Shown in pieces: positions 23,739 through 35,551 of a DNA stretch of 64,000 bases. Position numbers and translations under genes: made by a program. Each line of letters starts with the position of its first letter. Positions within the stretch are counted from its first letter, which is position 1. The notes under the pieces are model-generated. The model ran no database searches. It was not told the DNA's origin and worked only from the letters and a program-made list of their open reading frames with translations. Source of the stretch: Pachyseris speciosa (lineage: Eukaryota; Cnidaria; Anthozoa; Scleractinia; Pachyseridae); NCBI GenBank assembly GCA_016490735.1, contig JAEMWC010000094.1:1442501-1506500 (forward strand). Reading direction: 5' to 3'.

Positions 23739-24990
23739 CTGATGGCATAAAGATGTAAATTCACCTTAAGTACTCATTTTCAAATACCTCCCTCCCTCTT
23801 AAACTCCACTCAACTCCACTCTTCTCAAACTTGTATAATCATAATAGTTTTTCCCGTACTGCTTTTAAGGTGGCTCACAAAGGTTTCCAGCACTTATGCG
23901 TGGTTATAATAAAGTTTTGATATAACGCGCGCTCTGATTGGTTAAAACAGCGTACTTTATCAGAGTACAGATGCACGGCCGGCTACGGTCTCACGCAAAT
24001 CGAGTCGACCCAAATGAAAAGTGGCCGACCAATTTCTGAATTTTTCCTTCGGTTTTTATTTTGAGTGAGGCGTCTTATACGACCCAGAAATCGAGTATGA
24101 AAACGAGCTCTTTAGCCTCAATGGATTTGGAAGATGCTTCTGCGAGTAACACCACAAATAACAGCGTGATATTAATATCACGGGTGTTTTCAGAATTAGA
24201 ATTAAGTTGCTGAAATTGTGCGAGTCGCGCAGCGACAAGGGGAATTTCAGCAACCTCTGGAAACACAAGTGATATTAACCCTTAGTTTCACGAGGACTCA
24301 TTCCAATTACGTGTTAAAAACAGAAGGGTAAAATTTTCTCAACAATGCCGAGGCACGTCGAAAAACAGTCAGCGAAGCGAAGTAAAAACACTTTCCTTCG
24401 CAAGCCAAACAAACAAACAACTCAACTACTTTTTAATTTGTTCTGTGAACCTTTTTTGGTGAGCCGCAAGATGCCGTGGTAAAGTAAAAGCCCTTGAGGC
24501 GTTGAATCATTTTCTTTTTCAACCACACAATTTAGCTCGGGCGTCCATCGAAGTCGATCCAAGTTTTAAGCTTTTCACGTGAAACCTCTTTTGCTATTCC
24601 GTTCATCACTCGGAAATTCATCTTCTTGAGTATCTTTTAAATCTAGCTCTTGATCTTTACAGCTTTTTTAGCGAATTTCAGCTGGATTTTACTGAACAAT
24701 TTGCTTTTCGATCCCGATTTTAGGCCAAAAAACTACTCGCACTTTGATGGTTTCTGAACTTTGATGATTTGACATTTTGACAGCTTTGGTCTGTTTCAAC
24801 CAATAAAATGTTTTGAACCATTCTAAAAAGGATTGTGATTGGTCTGTTTTAGCGTACCTTATCAGAGTACAGATGTACGGAGGATGTACGGCTGACGCCA
24901 CTCGTACGATAAGGAAAATAAAGTTTTCCGAAAATTTTAGCCGAATGCTTGAGGAAATTAAGAAATTCTTTATTATAAAACAAATTATAA

Positions 24991-25177
24991 AACAAATAAA
25001 GAAGCGTCGCCTGTGATCTGTTCTGTTGTAAAGCACTTAGGAAGCGGATAGAGCACTCAAGAAGTAGGGAAAACACTCGACTACGTCTCGTGTTTCCCCT
25101 ACACTTCTTTCGTGCTCTATCCGCTTCCTGCGTGCTTTACAACAGAACAGATCACAGGCGACGCTTCTTTATTTGTT
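24991..25177. repeat. Hairpin element, ~85-bp arms
   Basis: AACAAATAAAGAAGCGTCGC at 24991 is mirrored at the right end (to 25177), including the TGATCTGTTCTGTTGTAAAGC block; the centre is near 25084. Non-coding. Confidence 0.8.
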
Positions 25178-25831
25178 AAATGGATCAAGTCCAATGGTGT
25201 ATCCAACAAAGGCCCATGCATGAGTGCATTTAAGGTGGCGCTGAAACGCTTCGTACGACTTGTTTTGCTTTTTAATTTGCCCACCCAGCTCGCGAGTTTT
25301 TGAAAACTAAAATGTGCAGGTTTTAACCTATTACTGGCAAAAATGACTTTAGCTTGTTTCTCGGTAGTATAATTGCTGGAGAGTGCTGGAAACCGGTGCA
25401 AGCCACTTTACATTCCCTACAATCATTCGGTTTAAATTATCAAAACAACTGAAGCTATGGGGTTGTAATAGTGAAGAGAGTGGGATGGCAGATTTCCAGC
25501 GTGGCAAGTATAATGGTAATACGACTGAGTGGAGTCCAGTTCGGTCTGTAATCATACGAGTGATAACAAAATCAACTACCGCAAATCGGACGACCGCGCA
25601 GCTGGAGTCCGGTTTGTTTATAACGAGTATGATTACAGACAAAATTGGACGACTCGAAGTCTTATTACCAATTAATCATAAAAAATTACAATTTCCGAGA
25701 AAATAAGAAGAGCCAAGTTATAAAAAGAAGGAAAATTTTGCATTAAAAGACTGACAAAGGAAGCGTATGTTGTTTAATGTCGTTCTGAAATTGACTACAA
25801 TCAAAATGTATGGTGATTGAAACCAAGGTTG

Positions 25832-25864
<33 letters not shown>

Positions 25865-26293
25865 GATTGGTTAATTTAAAATGTTACTTTGAATGTGATT
25901 GGCTTACTGAACTGTCCGATAACAAACTCTCCAACAACAAACTGTCCGATAACAACTTGGCAAGTGAATTAGTTGAAAATACGACTTTTTTAAACCAATC
26001 ACAATCGAGGAAAATGTAATTTTTTTTTATGATTAATGAAGAAAAATGTGATTTATACAGCACTGTCACACACAAACTCGGAAAAAGAATTCCGAGTTCT
26101 CCCAACAGCAGCTGAACTAAGTCTTTCTGATAACTGGTTGGGATGCTTTACCACTGAACTAGACCACCACACCGGGAACTACGTCCCATACTCTTGTCGA
26201 ACAGTGTGTGGGTTCTTTAAAGGTCCCACAAAATTAATTATGAAGAGTTGTGAGACGGGACCTACGGTTTCTCGTCCTTTTCGGAGAAGATTT

Positions 26294-26590
26294 CCCTGCT
26301 AGCAGAGGTCTCGTACTTTTCCTTGTATTCAGCAGGCTGGAGAAAAGAGACCTCTGCCATGGGTCGAAACGGTCTGTGTTGAGTATGCGTCGCGATTTCT
26401 TAACGACCGAACCATCATGTGACGTTTTTAGCTCGTGATTAAATGACAAACAATACAAGGAGCATGCGTTTTAAAACCTCCGTCCACGAACTCGGACGGC
26501 AGCTTAATCAAAGTCCATTTCGACCCATGGCAGAGGTCTCTTTTCTCCACCAGGTTGAATACAAGGAAAAGAGGCCTCTGCTAGCAGGGA
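26294..26590. repeat. Inverted-repeat element
   Basis: CCTGCTAGCAGAGGTCTC with TTTTCCTTGTATTCA at 26294-26367 recurs inverted at 26519-26590, separated by ~150 bp. MITE-like. Confidence 0.75.
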
Positions 26591-26782
26591 TCGAGAAGAT
26601 TAGAAAGTCTAACCATTTGCAGATCTCATTACAAAGGCAGACTCGTGGGAGTTTAGGTTATTAAAACTAGCAATGGGTAGGTCATAGGTCGAACGGTCAC
26701 AGGTGTGAATCCTGTTGGGAGAACTGTGACAGCGTAAAGTGACGTCTTTTAAGGTTGTAATTGCTTTATCTAACCTCCTTAC

Positions 26783-27302
26783 CTTCCGTATATCGTCGAT
26801 CATTTGACTTCCGATGTCGAGATGAAGGTCGACAGTGACAACAATGGCGTTTGGGTCCTTAATTGACTCCACAGCTTCAGTGAAAGAAACCGTACGAGAG
26901 TAATTCCCAGGCTTTGTTATAAAATGGTAATTCTTGAGGGCGCTTCTTTGGAAAACCTGCTTTAAATCAATATCCGGGCTTGCAAAGTCAAAAATAACAA
27001 CATGCAAATGTTCATCTTTTGTTTCTTTGATGATATTTTCTACGTTCTTGATAAAATGGTGCACCCATCTGCCCAGGTTCTTGGCCGTGAGAATCAGATA
27101 GATATCCGCTGTCCTGTTCCACTGCATGCCCTCGGGGTGACACAAAGGGGTGTTTTTCTTCCGGTTCTGAAATACATATTCTGCCAGAATGTAGGTCCTG
27201 TTATCGGTGAGATCTTTGACGACAAGTTCCAGAAAGTATCTGTTTCCCTTGAGTGGATCTTCCTTTTTCTCAACTCGTTTAATGGAAATCATTTTGTATT
27301 TC
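26783..27302 (-). CDS. Gene 2, middle exon: CHGN catalytic part
   Basis: 520 nt, identical in length and phase to the gene 1 exon 1663-2182. On the minus strand the acceptor TTTATAG precedes 27302 and the donor GTAAGG follows 26783. It encodes RVEKKEDPLKG, LAEYVFQ, WNRTADIYLILTAKNLGRWV, HLHVVIFDF and VVTVDLHLDIGSQ, the N-terminal half of the glycosyltransferase domain including the DxD-like DLHLD. Together with 30539-31626 and 23184-23738 it completes a type II membrane enzyme of the B4GALNT3/4 type. Confidence 0.85.
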
Positions 27303-27750
27303 CTATAAAAATGTGGAAAAATCTTAAGATATGAAACTCGCACAGTCAAGGGTTCTATGTGGCCTGTCACGCAACCGAACGCTCAATCAATACAGGCAAA
27401 GTGTTGGCGCACTTACAGCAGGGACCGCGCAAGAGGAGGGGCTGGGAGGGCTTTAGCCCCCCACTTTTCAACAGTAAAAAGCAAGTAATACTAAAAAAGA
27501 ATGGAAGTTACTTTTCTATTTAACATTTGACAGAAAACGGGTTATTCCTATTTAAAAACACCGCTTTTTGTTGCTGAAAGTATATAAGTTTCACCACGCC
27601 ATGTTAGTTTTAAATGCATTTCCAGCCATTTCAGAGGACTTTAATTTAAAATTCTTCCTGGGGAGCATGCGCCACGGACCCCCCTAGTTGACTCACGCTA
27701 ACACGTTCGAAGTGAGCCCCCAATTGCAAACTTGCTGCGCGGCCCACGTA

Positions 27751-27924
27751 CAGTCAAACATTCCGTGAGCGGACGTCCACGCCGTGGGGACAAGCATAGA
27801 CGACCGCTTACAGGAGGTTATAAATGTAGAGTTAGTAAATAAATCGCCAGGACCGTTGTTTGTTGATGTCCGCTTATGAGAGGTGTCCGCAAGGCGTGGG
27901 TGTCCGTAAGCGGAGATTCGACTG
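27751..27924. repeat. Mariner-like MITE with TA duplication
   Basis: CAGTCAAACATTCCGTGAGCG and its inverted relative GTAAGCGGAGATTCGACTG form the ends and TA flanks both sides, as expected for Tc1/mariner-mobilised elements. The interior is non-coding. Confidence 0.75.
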
Positions 27925-28426
27925 TATACCTTATTTAATTACCAAGATACCATACCGATTGCTTTGTTACAAACAGGTTATAGGCCTTGGACGTGTACCC
28001 TCTTTCAGTTATGTAATAATATTTTAATCCAACCTTTCTAATATTTTCGTTCGCTAATGATTACTTATTTTGGTTCATGGTGGTTTTAGTTTGCCCCAAA
28101 TAACTTAAGCTGAACGTTCAAGGCTTGAAACCCTAAAATGCATACTATTAAAAATTTTGATAACAATATGGGGACCGTTTGAGTTCGTTTGATTCAGGAA
28201 ATGGGATGTAACGTTAACGGATTTAAGTCCACTTGATCGTTTTGCCTCGAGTGCCGCTTTGAAGTAAGTTCAGTATGCAACGTTTCAGTATCGTCTCGTT
28301 TCATTGCATTCATTTTATTTCATTTTTCTCCTTATCCATGCATGCATTCACACTTTCGTTGAGTCGTTTGCTCACTCGTTCACTTTTTTCTTTCAGGCGG
28401 TAGGCATATGTCGAGTTATGGTGAGC

Positions 28427-28488
28427 CAGTCAATCAGTCAGTCAGTCAGTCAGTCAGTCAGTCAGTCAGTCAGTTAGTCAGTCAGTCC
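28427..28488. repeat. (CAGT)n microsatellite
   Basis: About 15 CAGT/GTCA units. A weaker similar tract at 30056-30105 flanks the other side of the Penelope-like element. Confidence 0.9.
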
Positions 28489-28509
28489 TTGACGATGCGT
28501 TGATCGAAA

Positions 28510-29941
28510 AAATACTTAAGTGCTCAAGGAACCAAGCTCGCTACTCCGCCTAGCTGAACTAGTTTTAACACTTAACTGTTTTTCTTTCGCTGACAACTAT
28601 TACAAGCAAATTAATGGTGTAGCGATGGGCACAAAAATGGGACCTAGCTACACCAATCTTTTTGTAGGTTACGTCGAGCCAATTCTTCAATCAGTACAAC
28701 GGTCCTAAACCTGAAGTCTACGGTGGCTACATTGACGACTGTATCGGCGCAATTTCGTCTAGCAAGGAGGAAATCAATCAATTTATAACCGCCGTTAATT
28801 CCTTTCATCCGGCTCTAAAATATACCTAGGAAATTTCGGAAACTTCCCTGGCCTTTCTTGATATCAAAGTTTTTATCAGCGGCAACGGTTTATGCACCAG
28901 TGTGCACTACAAACCCACTCACAGTTATTTGTTGTATTCATCTTCACATCCATCTCATGTCAAAAACGCCATTCCCTATTCTCAATTTCTTAGACTTCGA
29001 CGTCTATGTAGTGATGACTCTGATTTTTCCAACAAATCAGAGGAAATGTGCCAGTTCTTCGAGAAACGTGGCTATCCTGATTCTGTGGTTCAATCGGGCC
29101 ATCACCGCGCCCAGCAGATTGATCAACAGTCAGCACTACAGACGTCACAAAAGGAAAAGAAAGACAGAATTCCATTCACCCTCACATTTCACCCGCATAA
29201 TAACCCAGTTAAAGCCATCATTCTTAATAACTTTAAGATACTGCAAAATGATCCAGAAACTGCTAGAATCTTTTCGGAACCACCGCTGATTTCATTCAAA
29301 CGCGACAAAAATGTAGGTAACTTTCTAGTTAAAAGCGCATTCAAAACAAGTGAACAACCTGGCACTTTTAAATGCACGCGCTCGCGATGCAAAACTTGTC
29401 CTTTCATTCAAAACACTGACAAAATATCGGGCCCTAAGCGATCTGTTAAGATCACTGATCGTTTCACGTGTAACTCTGCAAATGTTATCTATTGCATAAC
29501 CTGCACATTATGCAAAAAGTTATACATCGGCGAAACCTAGACAACTAGATGTAACAATCTAGAGGACTAGATGACCGATTCCGAGAGCATCTTCGTGATG
29601 TTGAGAAAGATGACAAAGACGCATTCAAACCTGTCGCTCGGCATTTTAATCTCCCTAACCATTCCAAACAACACATGTCGATCTCCGACCTTTCCCTACA
29701 TCAAGGTACCACGGAAAGCCGTAAAAATCTCGAGCAAAAACTGATCTTTCAAATTGGCACTCCTAATTCCCAGGGTATCAACGAGCGCTTTTCATTCAAT
29801 TAATTTATTCCTGTTTTTCACGTTACCAAGTTGCCACCAATAGCGTAGCTCCATTTTCTGTATATAAACCATAAACAACCCACAATTCCTCGATTCGCTC
29901 CGACGAAGGGCTAACGCTCGAAACGTTAGCTAATCGAATCC

Positions 29942-29972
<31 letters not shown>

Positions 29973-30003
29973 CGTTGATAAACCAAATTTTCGTGTTTCA
30001 CTC

Positions 30004-30010
<7 letters not shown>
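28510..30010 (+). mobile_element. Penelope-like element, 5'-truncated and broken
   Basis: An RT C-terminal part with the KQINGVAMGTKMGPSYTNLF motif is followed, in shifting frames, by a GGYIDDCIGA-type catalytic region at ~28720, a YKPT-containing thumb region, then the CKTCPFIQNT linker and GIY-YIG nuclease (LYIGET) near 29395-29540. A stop after IGET is followed by a small disruption and the rest of the nuclease (RFREHLRDVEKDDKD). The 3' non-coding part matches the fragment at 3139-3640. The palindromic GAAACGTTAG segment near 29917 is typical of the class. Inactive. Confidence 0.8.
28902..29540 (+). pseudogene. PLE RT thumb, linker and start of GIY-YIG
   Basis: 212 codons: HYKPT.SYLLYSSSHPSHVK, FTLTFHPHNN, then the zinc-like CTRSRCKTCPF linker and CITCTLCKKLYIGET. 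The frame stops within the nuclease domain. Confidence 0.75.
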
Positions 30011-30049
<39 letters not shown>

Positions 30050-30538
30050 TTCATTTAGTGAGTCACGTAGTCTGTCAGCCAGCCAGTCTGTTAGCCAGTC
30101 GTCCGTCTGTTATTCATTTCTGCTGCTAAACAGATGTTTAAAGATTTCTTAAACATTCCGAAGAGCAGTAATAGTTATTTATGATAAAATAGACTCTGGT
30201 TCCCAACGCCTTGTTACTCAGTGACGCCTGGTTAGTTGGAAGATATGGCTGAAATTACACAACCTCGCTCCCAGGGAGCTGGAAGAGGTTGGAATAGAGG
30301 TTAGATAGACCAATTCGAAACCGTTTCTATTAAACTACGTTCTAATTTAATTTATTGGATTTAATAACAGCGATTATGTTTTCTCGAAGGCATTTGTCCC
30401 TTAAATTATTTTCGTTGAATATAGTGGACATCTTCGGGCTGCCCATCTGTGCAAATTACCGGTCTTTCATTGAAATTTTAGTTACACCAAACAAGGTGGC
30501 ATCAGAAATTGTAGAAGGAACTTACTGACTTCACCTAC

Positions 30539-31626
30539 CTCGGATAGACTCTTTTTAAGGCCGCAAGATATTTGCTAACGACCAATATGGCTTCCTTGGC
30601 ATCTAAAGGATATTCAGCTACAAACGTCTTTGAGATCTTACGAGTCCTCAAAACCCCATTCACCTCTGTAAATGGATAGCTGCTGGTTTTACGCGTATAC
30701 TTATGTACCCCGTGAAAGCGTTTGAACTCGGGCACTTTCCCTGATTTGAAGATATAGCTGGGTTGATATTCACAATATTTTAAGGCCCATTTCACCGATC
30801 TATGGTCTAAGAAGGGTCGCGTTTCTGGTTTCAAAAACTCGGACAGTTTTCTGCGGAATCTCAAGCAAGCCGAAACATCCGGCAGATCCTCATCGTAAAT
30901 TTTCATGCCTGCTTTACTTCCATCGGTTTTGTATGGTAGAAACATTCTCCTATCAATTGCAGCCATATCAAATTTGCTTTTTTCCGGCCTTTTCCAAGCG
31001 ACTTCAATGAAGTGGACGTCGCTTTGTTGGGTGTCTTGCACATAAATCACTTCAAAATAATAGCTCTTTCTCGCTGATAAACTCACGCTATCTGACATCT
31101 GAGATTTCATTCCCTCTAAAGATACTCTGTTAAGTGTCGTTCTTGAATATTGAGAATTAATATAAGCAATTTTCTGTGCGTTCTTCCAGTTCTCGTCCGC
31201 ACTGAGCCAGAGTTCAGCGAAGCCATTCGAAGCAATCAAAAAATGATATTCGCCCGTTACATTTGGTCGAAGATAACCCAGCAATCTGATGCCAGCGATT
31301 ACTTTGCCAATGGCGGTGACGTTAGCACTTTCAGCAATAGTTTTGTTATCCGGCGCTTTCGGAAATATAGGGTAATTGCAGAGCTGTTCGAGGCTGATTG
31401 GGCAGGGCTTTTCCCATATGTGCTGGTTCAAACCCCGTGAAATGTTTTCTATCTCTTCTGTTTCGACGTCTGGAGGATTCGAGCCCGCTACGAGAGACGA
31501 CAAGTTTTGAAAGGTTATCAGGGTGATTCCTCGATGGCCAAACCAAGAAAATCCAATGAAGATTTCCCAGATGGTGACAATGAGAACACCAAAAGCAAAT
31601 GCCCTCAATACACTGGCACGATTCAT
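30539..31626 (-). CDS. Gene 2, first coding exon: signal anchor and PA14 domain
   Basis: Starts at ATG 31626 and runs 363 codons to a GTAGGT donor after 30539 (phase 2, completing an Arg codon with the exon at 27302). Residues ~10-30 (AFGVLIVTIWEIFIGFSWFG) form a type II signal anchor, placing the rest in the Golgi lumen. Residues ~110-230 form a PA14-type domain (GIRLLGYLRPNVTGEYHFLI, ELWLSADENW, YYFEVIYVQ, HFIEVAW), a putative carbohydrate-binding module found in B4GALNT3/4. The end aligns with the exon at 1-253. Potential N-glycosylation sequons (NKT, NVT) are visible. Confidence 0.85.
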
Positions 31627-32149
31627 CTTCTACTAGAAGCAAAATCCATTTCCATACCTCAGTCAAAAGCATTCAGAACAATGCCGAATGTGTTCTATCA
31701 TCAGGTCGCCGGTGTCTGATATCTGCATATTTTAAACCCGAGACGCGACGGAGGCTAATAAGACCTACATAACTAATCACGTAAACACTGTAAACAGTCA
31801 CAACAAGATAACACTGGAAAATATCATGGTTTTAGTTGGAGCAAATTAACAGCCAACAAAACCCTAAGAAAAAGACAAACACAACCTCAAGAATAGAGAC
31901 TTATCTCAGGCGGCTTGTACAAGAGACGATTCAGATGATTATAGGCAAGTTTTCATTTGACATCTTGTTTCGAAATTCTGGAACATGTTACCGAAAACTT
32001 CAGTCTAAAAATATAAATACGCTCAATGCGTTTTTGACTGCCCACAGGATGTTGTGCCGTAATCGGGGCCGAGTCGGTATAAAAGAGGGGCTATTTCTTG
32101 ACCCACTTTCTACCCGCTGAACAGAAGTTCGTTTTCCCTACTGACTTTT
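31627..32149. other. Region upstream of gene 2
   Basis: Non-coding. A TATAAAAG sequence at 32078-32085 lies on the + strand, that is, in the wrong direction for gene 2. No promoter for gene 2 could be assigned. Confidence 0.35.
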
Positions 32150-32776
32150 CGTTTTAAGACAAAGACCTAACACCTAAGACCTCGAAAACTAAGACCTCGA
32201 AACCTAAGACCTCGAAAACTAAGACCCCCGTTCGAATTTCAAAAATATAACGTGTAAAGCCTCCTTACCTTTGGCAACTTTACCAGCAATACTTCCACCC
32301 TATTATGACGCCATTTTCTTTCCACCGAGTAAAAGTATTTTTACATTGTGCAGAACTCGGTGGAAACTGATGGCGAAATAACGTTTAATAAAACCGACTG
32401 AAAGTCCCATGGTGGTTATGCCTTGTATGCCGTTCTCTTTATATCACAAATAAAAATCAGATACAATCGCCTCCCGTCCTCCCCGGAGTCGGAGTTATAT
32501 TAGAAGCGTTGAGCGTTATGATCTCACTTTGAAATGCAAAGCGACGGAGTTGGAAGCAAAATACTGATTCTGTTATGACTCCGTCGCGTATGATCCAGTG
32601 GAAACTAGATTTTTGAAGTCACAAGCATTATTTTGGTATGAAACTGTAATCAGAGAGCGTGAAAAGAAGCATTGTGATTGGTTGGTTCTTCCGCTTCTGC
32701 TTTCATGGATATTCCATTCTGTCCCCATCGCTTTTTTTATTGACACAGGCAATAAAAATAACACTACCGATGTGGA

Positions 32777-32854
32777 ATTAGCCTGCGTGCAGACGTCTCC
32801 TATTTCTTTCCGCGTGCAACAAAGGAAATAGGAGACGTATGCACGCAGGCTAAT
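32777..32854. repeat. Short hairpin MITE, possible 5-bp duplication
   Basis: ATTAGCCTGCGTGCAGACG is mirrored to 32854 with an 18-base loop; GTGGA occurs on both sides. Confidence 0.7.
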
Positions 32855-33124
32855 GTGGACCGAACACCCTGGTAAGGAAATAATGGTTCAGTGAAATAGT
32901 ACCCGTCTCTATTTTTTAATGTCATTTTATAGTGTCCACAATTAGTTGTTTAAGCTAAATGCCCTGACACTCAAATAAAGTTCATTAATTCAGTTGCAAT
33001 AAACCATTTGAACGAAACAATTGCTTATAGCATGCATTTAGTTTTAATGAAACCTCACAGCTATACGAGAATACAACAATTTTTCAAAAACAACAACAAC
33101 AACAAAATGTCCATAACAATGTTG

Positions 33125-33556
33125 CAGGGGTACCCAACGACAAGTTTCGGTATATATCTGTTCGGTGGAGGGTAATTCGCCTTGGGCTTTCGGCGTCGAT
33201 TAAAGAGTGCACTCGGATTTTCGTAACTAAAACGTGGCCTAAAAGATTCGCAATGGGAAATCATAACCCCTGAGGTTTTCGGAAAGGTCGTAATTGCTGT
33301 TTTTGGCAGTCAAAAACTGACGTAGGCTAGCATTTTCGGAAAGAAAATTGTTCCCTAGAAAGTTCGTGGAAAGCTCATTTCAGCTTGCAAAGGAAGATTT
33401 TGTTCCCTAACATTTTCGGGCAATCAAAATTTCAGCTAGGGAATCCGAACAGATGAAATTCTTCTAGCTAAAGAAAACATCACTTTAAACAGACTTCAAA
33501 CACCATACGGTACTTAAAAATGCCTTTCTACAGCTTTTGGTCGATTTGGCTCGCTG
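33125..33556. repeat. 432-bp MITE with 6-bp target duplication (copy 2)
   Basis: Inverted copy of the family at 8683-9120, with CAGGGG...CCCCTG ends. It is flanked by ATGTTG at 33119-33124 and 33557-33562, an exact 6-bp duplication. Confidence 0.85.
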
Positions 33557-34767
33557 GGTGCCCCTGATGTTGGATTCACAGCAGCTCTCACACTTCAGAT
33601 TGATAAACGTATAACCACATTAGAAAGTCATTTAAGTCGTCAGTTGTCAGTTATCGGCTGTTGTGATTCAATTATGATTAAACCGCTAATAACAAAACTT
33701 TTACGCCTCGTGTTATGTTGTGGTTGGACTTTACACTTTGTTCATTTTGCTCTTTTTGTGCAAGGTAGTGCACCGTATTAGGAGTTATGGGCTCCTGATG
33801 ACAACAAGTATAAACAAAGGAAAAACAAACTGAGCCAAGAACAGAATTAACCCAAACCGGCATAAACAACGATAAAATAATCACCGGCAACAAAAACGGA
33901 TAACATAACACTTCTATGGTAGCCTCAGAGTATTTAAAACCCTTCATCTTGTAGTTTGAGTGGGGTAAAACTACAAAACGAAGACGGCTTCCCGCGAAAT
34001 TTTCCCCTTCAAACGAAAAAAAAAAACCTCTGGCACCCAGGGTATTTGAAGGCGTCCTTTTTGTCAGTCTTGATAAGGGCATAGCAAACGGAGTACTGTA
34101 GTGGCGGGGAGGGGGAGGGGGGGGGGGGCAATTCTATCGGATTTGTGTTTGTGATATAAAGAGAACGGCATTGGAAAAAGAGACTCGCTTTTCGCCACTC
34201 CACAGGCAGCCAAGGCATACAATTCCATAGCCACCATGGGCCTGGGACTTTCAGTCGGTTTTATTATACGTTATTTCGCCATCAGTTTCCACCGAGTTCT
34301 ACACAATATAAAAATACTTTTACTCGGTGGAAAGAAAATGGCGGCAAAATAGGGTGGAAGACCCAAGATGGCTATTGCTGGTAAAGGTGTCAAAGGTAAG
34401 GAGGCTTTACACGTTATATTTATGAAATTCGAACGGGGTCTTAGTTTTCGAGGTCTTAGGTTTCGAGGTCTTAGTTTTCGAGGTCTTAGTTTTCAAGGTC
34501 TTAGGTCTTAGGTCTTTGTTTTCGAGGTCTTAGTTTTCGAGACACCCTCAACTGGGCGTCAAGAAACGTTTGCCTTTTTGATTTGCGCGAGAAATATAAT
34601 ACACCCAGTCAGCGCCAGCCAGCCATACCGAAGCTACACCAGCCTTTCAAAGACAATACTCAAATTTAGGTTTTGTGGAGAACGTGAGCGTATGACCGTG
34701 GACTAAGTCCAGGATAGTTCGCCAGCATTTTACCAGTTAAACAACTTGGAAAAATCCGGCGAAAGAG

Positions 34768-34832
34768 AAGTCTCCCTCGCTGCCGTTTTTTTGGGCTGTC
34801 ACGCCCAAAAAAAACGGCTGCGAGGGAGACTA
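34768..34832. repeat. 65-bp hairpin element with 9-bp duplication
   Basis: AAGTCTCCCTCGC...GCGAGGGAGACTA hairpin with a TGTCAC loop. GCGAAAGAG flanks both ends (34759-34767 and 34833-34841). Confidence 0.75.
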
Positions 34833-35083
34833 GCGAAAGAGTTACAATAACGAGAAGTTATATTTTGAAATGACGTTTGGCCGCTCTCTGAATCAATCAT
34901 TTCTTCAGGAGAGAAACTTTTCTCCGCATAAATCCTTCGAGAAATTGGAAGGCATTCCATTCCAGCATTATGCAATTTTAGACTCAAGAAGACAACCGCA
35001 CACAGCAATGACTGTGGGCGTGTATCGCCAGAAGTGACAAAACTGCGTTACGCTGCAGTTTGGCGCCAATGACTTACGTTACA

Positions 35084-35551
35084 AGTAGTATAGTACATGG
35101 GTGATCTAGCACATGTTCCATAAAATTGCGCAATTTTTCAAAACAGCACACTTTTTCCCAAGGTCAAGGTCAAATTTTCCAAATCTATAATTAGCGTTTT
35201 CTCCCAGAATATTTCAATATTTTAGACATCAGGATGATGAATGAAAGAATTGAGTAGTATTCGTCGAGAAACGGCTGATTTCAATATTCTAAGCGGAATG
35301 AGCATATTTGAGTAGTATTCGTCGAGAAACGGCTAATTTCAACATTCTAAGCGATAATTAGTATATATGAGCAGTATTCAGGTAGAACGGCATTTTTCCC
35401 ATTTTCCAAGGTCAACTATTTAAGTACTTTATGATATAAAAAACACTTAAAGACATATCGCTTTAGGTTAAATGGAGAATGACGAAAGAAAGAAATCTCC
35501 GGGCCTTGGAAAAGCCCTCTCAAATCAGGTCAGGTAGCCAGATGGTAAATG
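35084..35551 (+). repeat. Left terminal repeat of outer Polinton
   Basis: Defined by comparison with the inner TIR. It contains CAAGGTCAAGGTCAA at 35158, two diverged copies of the subterminal repeat with GAGAAACGGCT (35268 and 35327), a TATAAAA at 35435 and the first ~24 codons of the VLTF3-like gene. The outer ~340 bp are only loosely similar to the inner TIR, while the last ~100 bp are nearly identical. Confidence 0.7.

Larger units (their letters stand above)
23739..26782 (-). other. Intron 2 of gene 2 (about 3 kb)
   Basis: Non-coding. It contains two related segments with TTTATCAGAGTACAGATG (23952 and 24858), a hairpin element at 24991-25177, CCAAT-like repeats near 25820-25910 and an inverted-repeat element at 26294-26590. 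No supported gene. Confidence 0.6.
27303..30538 (-). other. Intron 1 of gene 2
   Basis: Non-coding for the host gene. It holds a mariner-like MITE (27751-27924), a (CAGT)n tract (28427-28488) and a Penelope-like element on the opposite strand (28510-30010). Confidence 0.7.
32150..34550. mobile_element. 2.4-kb non-autonomous DNA element with GGTCTTAG repeat ends
   Basis: Long terminal inverted repeats (about 280-320 bp): the outermost parts are tandem CTAAGACCTCGAAA units (left, 32165-32226) and GGTCTTAGTTTTCGA units (right, 34438-34540), followed inward by a shared block with ACTCGGTGGAAA. It carries no transposase. Two other elements (32777-32854 and 33125-33556) are nested in it. Confidence 0.75.

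Noticed and set aside
32070..32120. TATA box as promoter of gene 2
   Set aside because: It reads away from gene 2 on the + strand.
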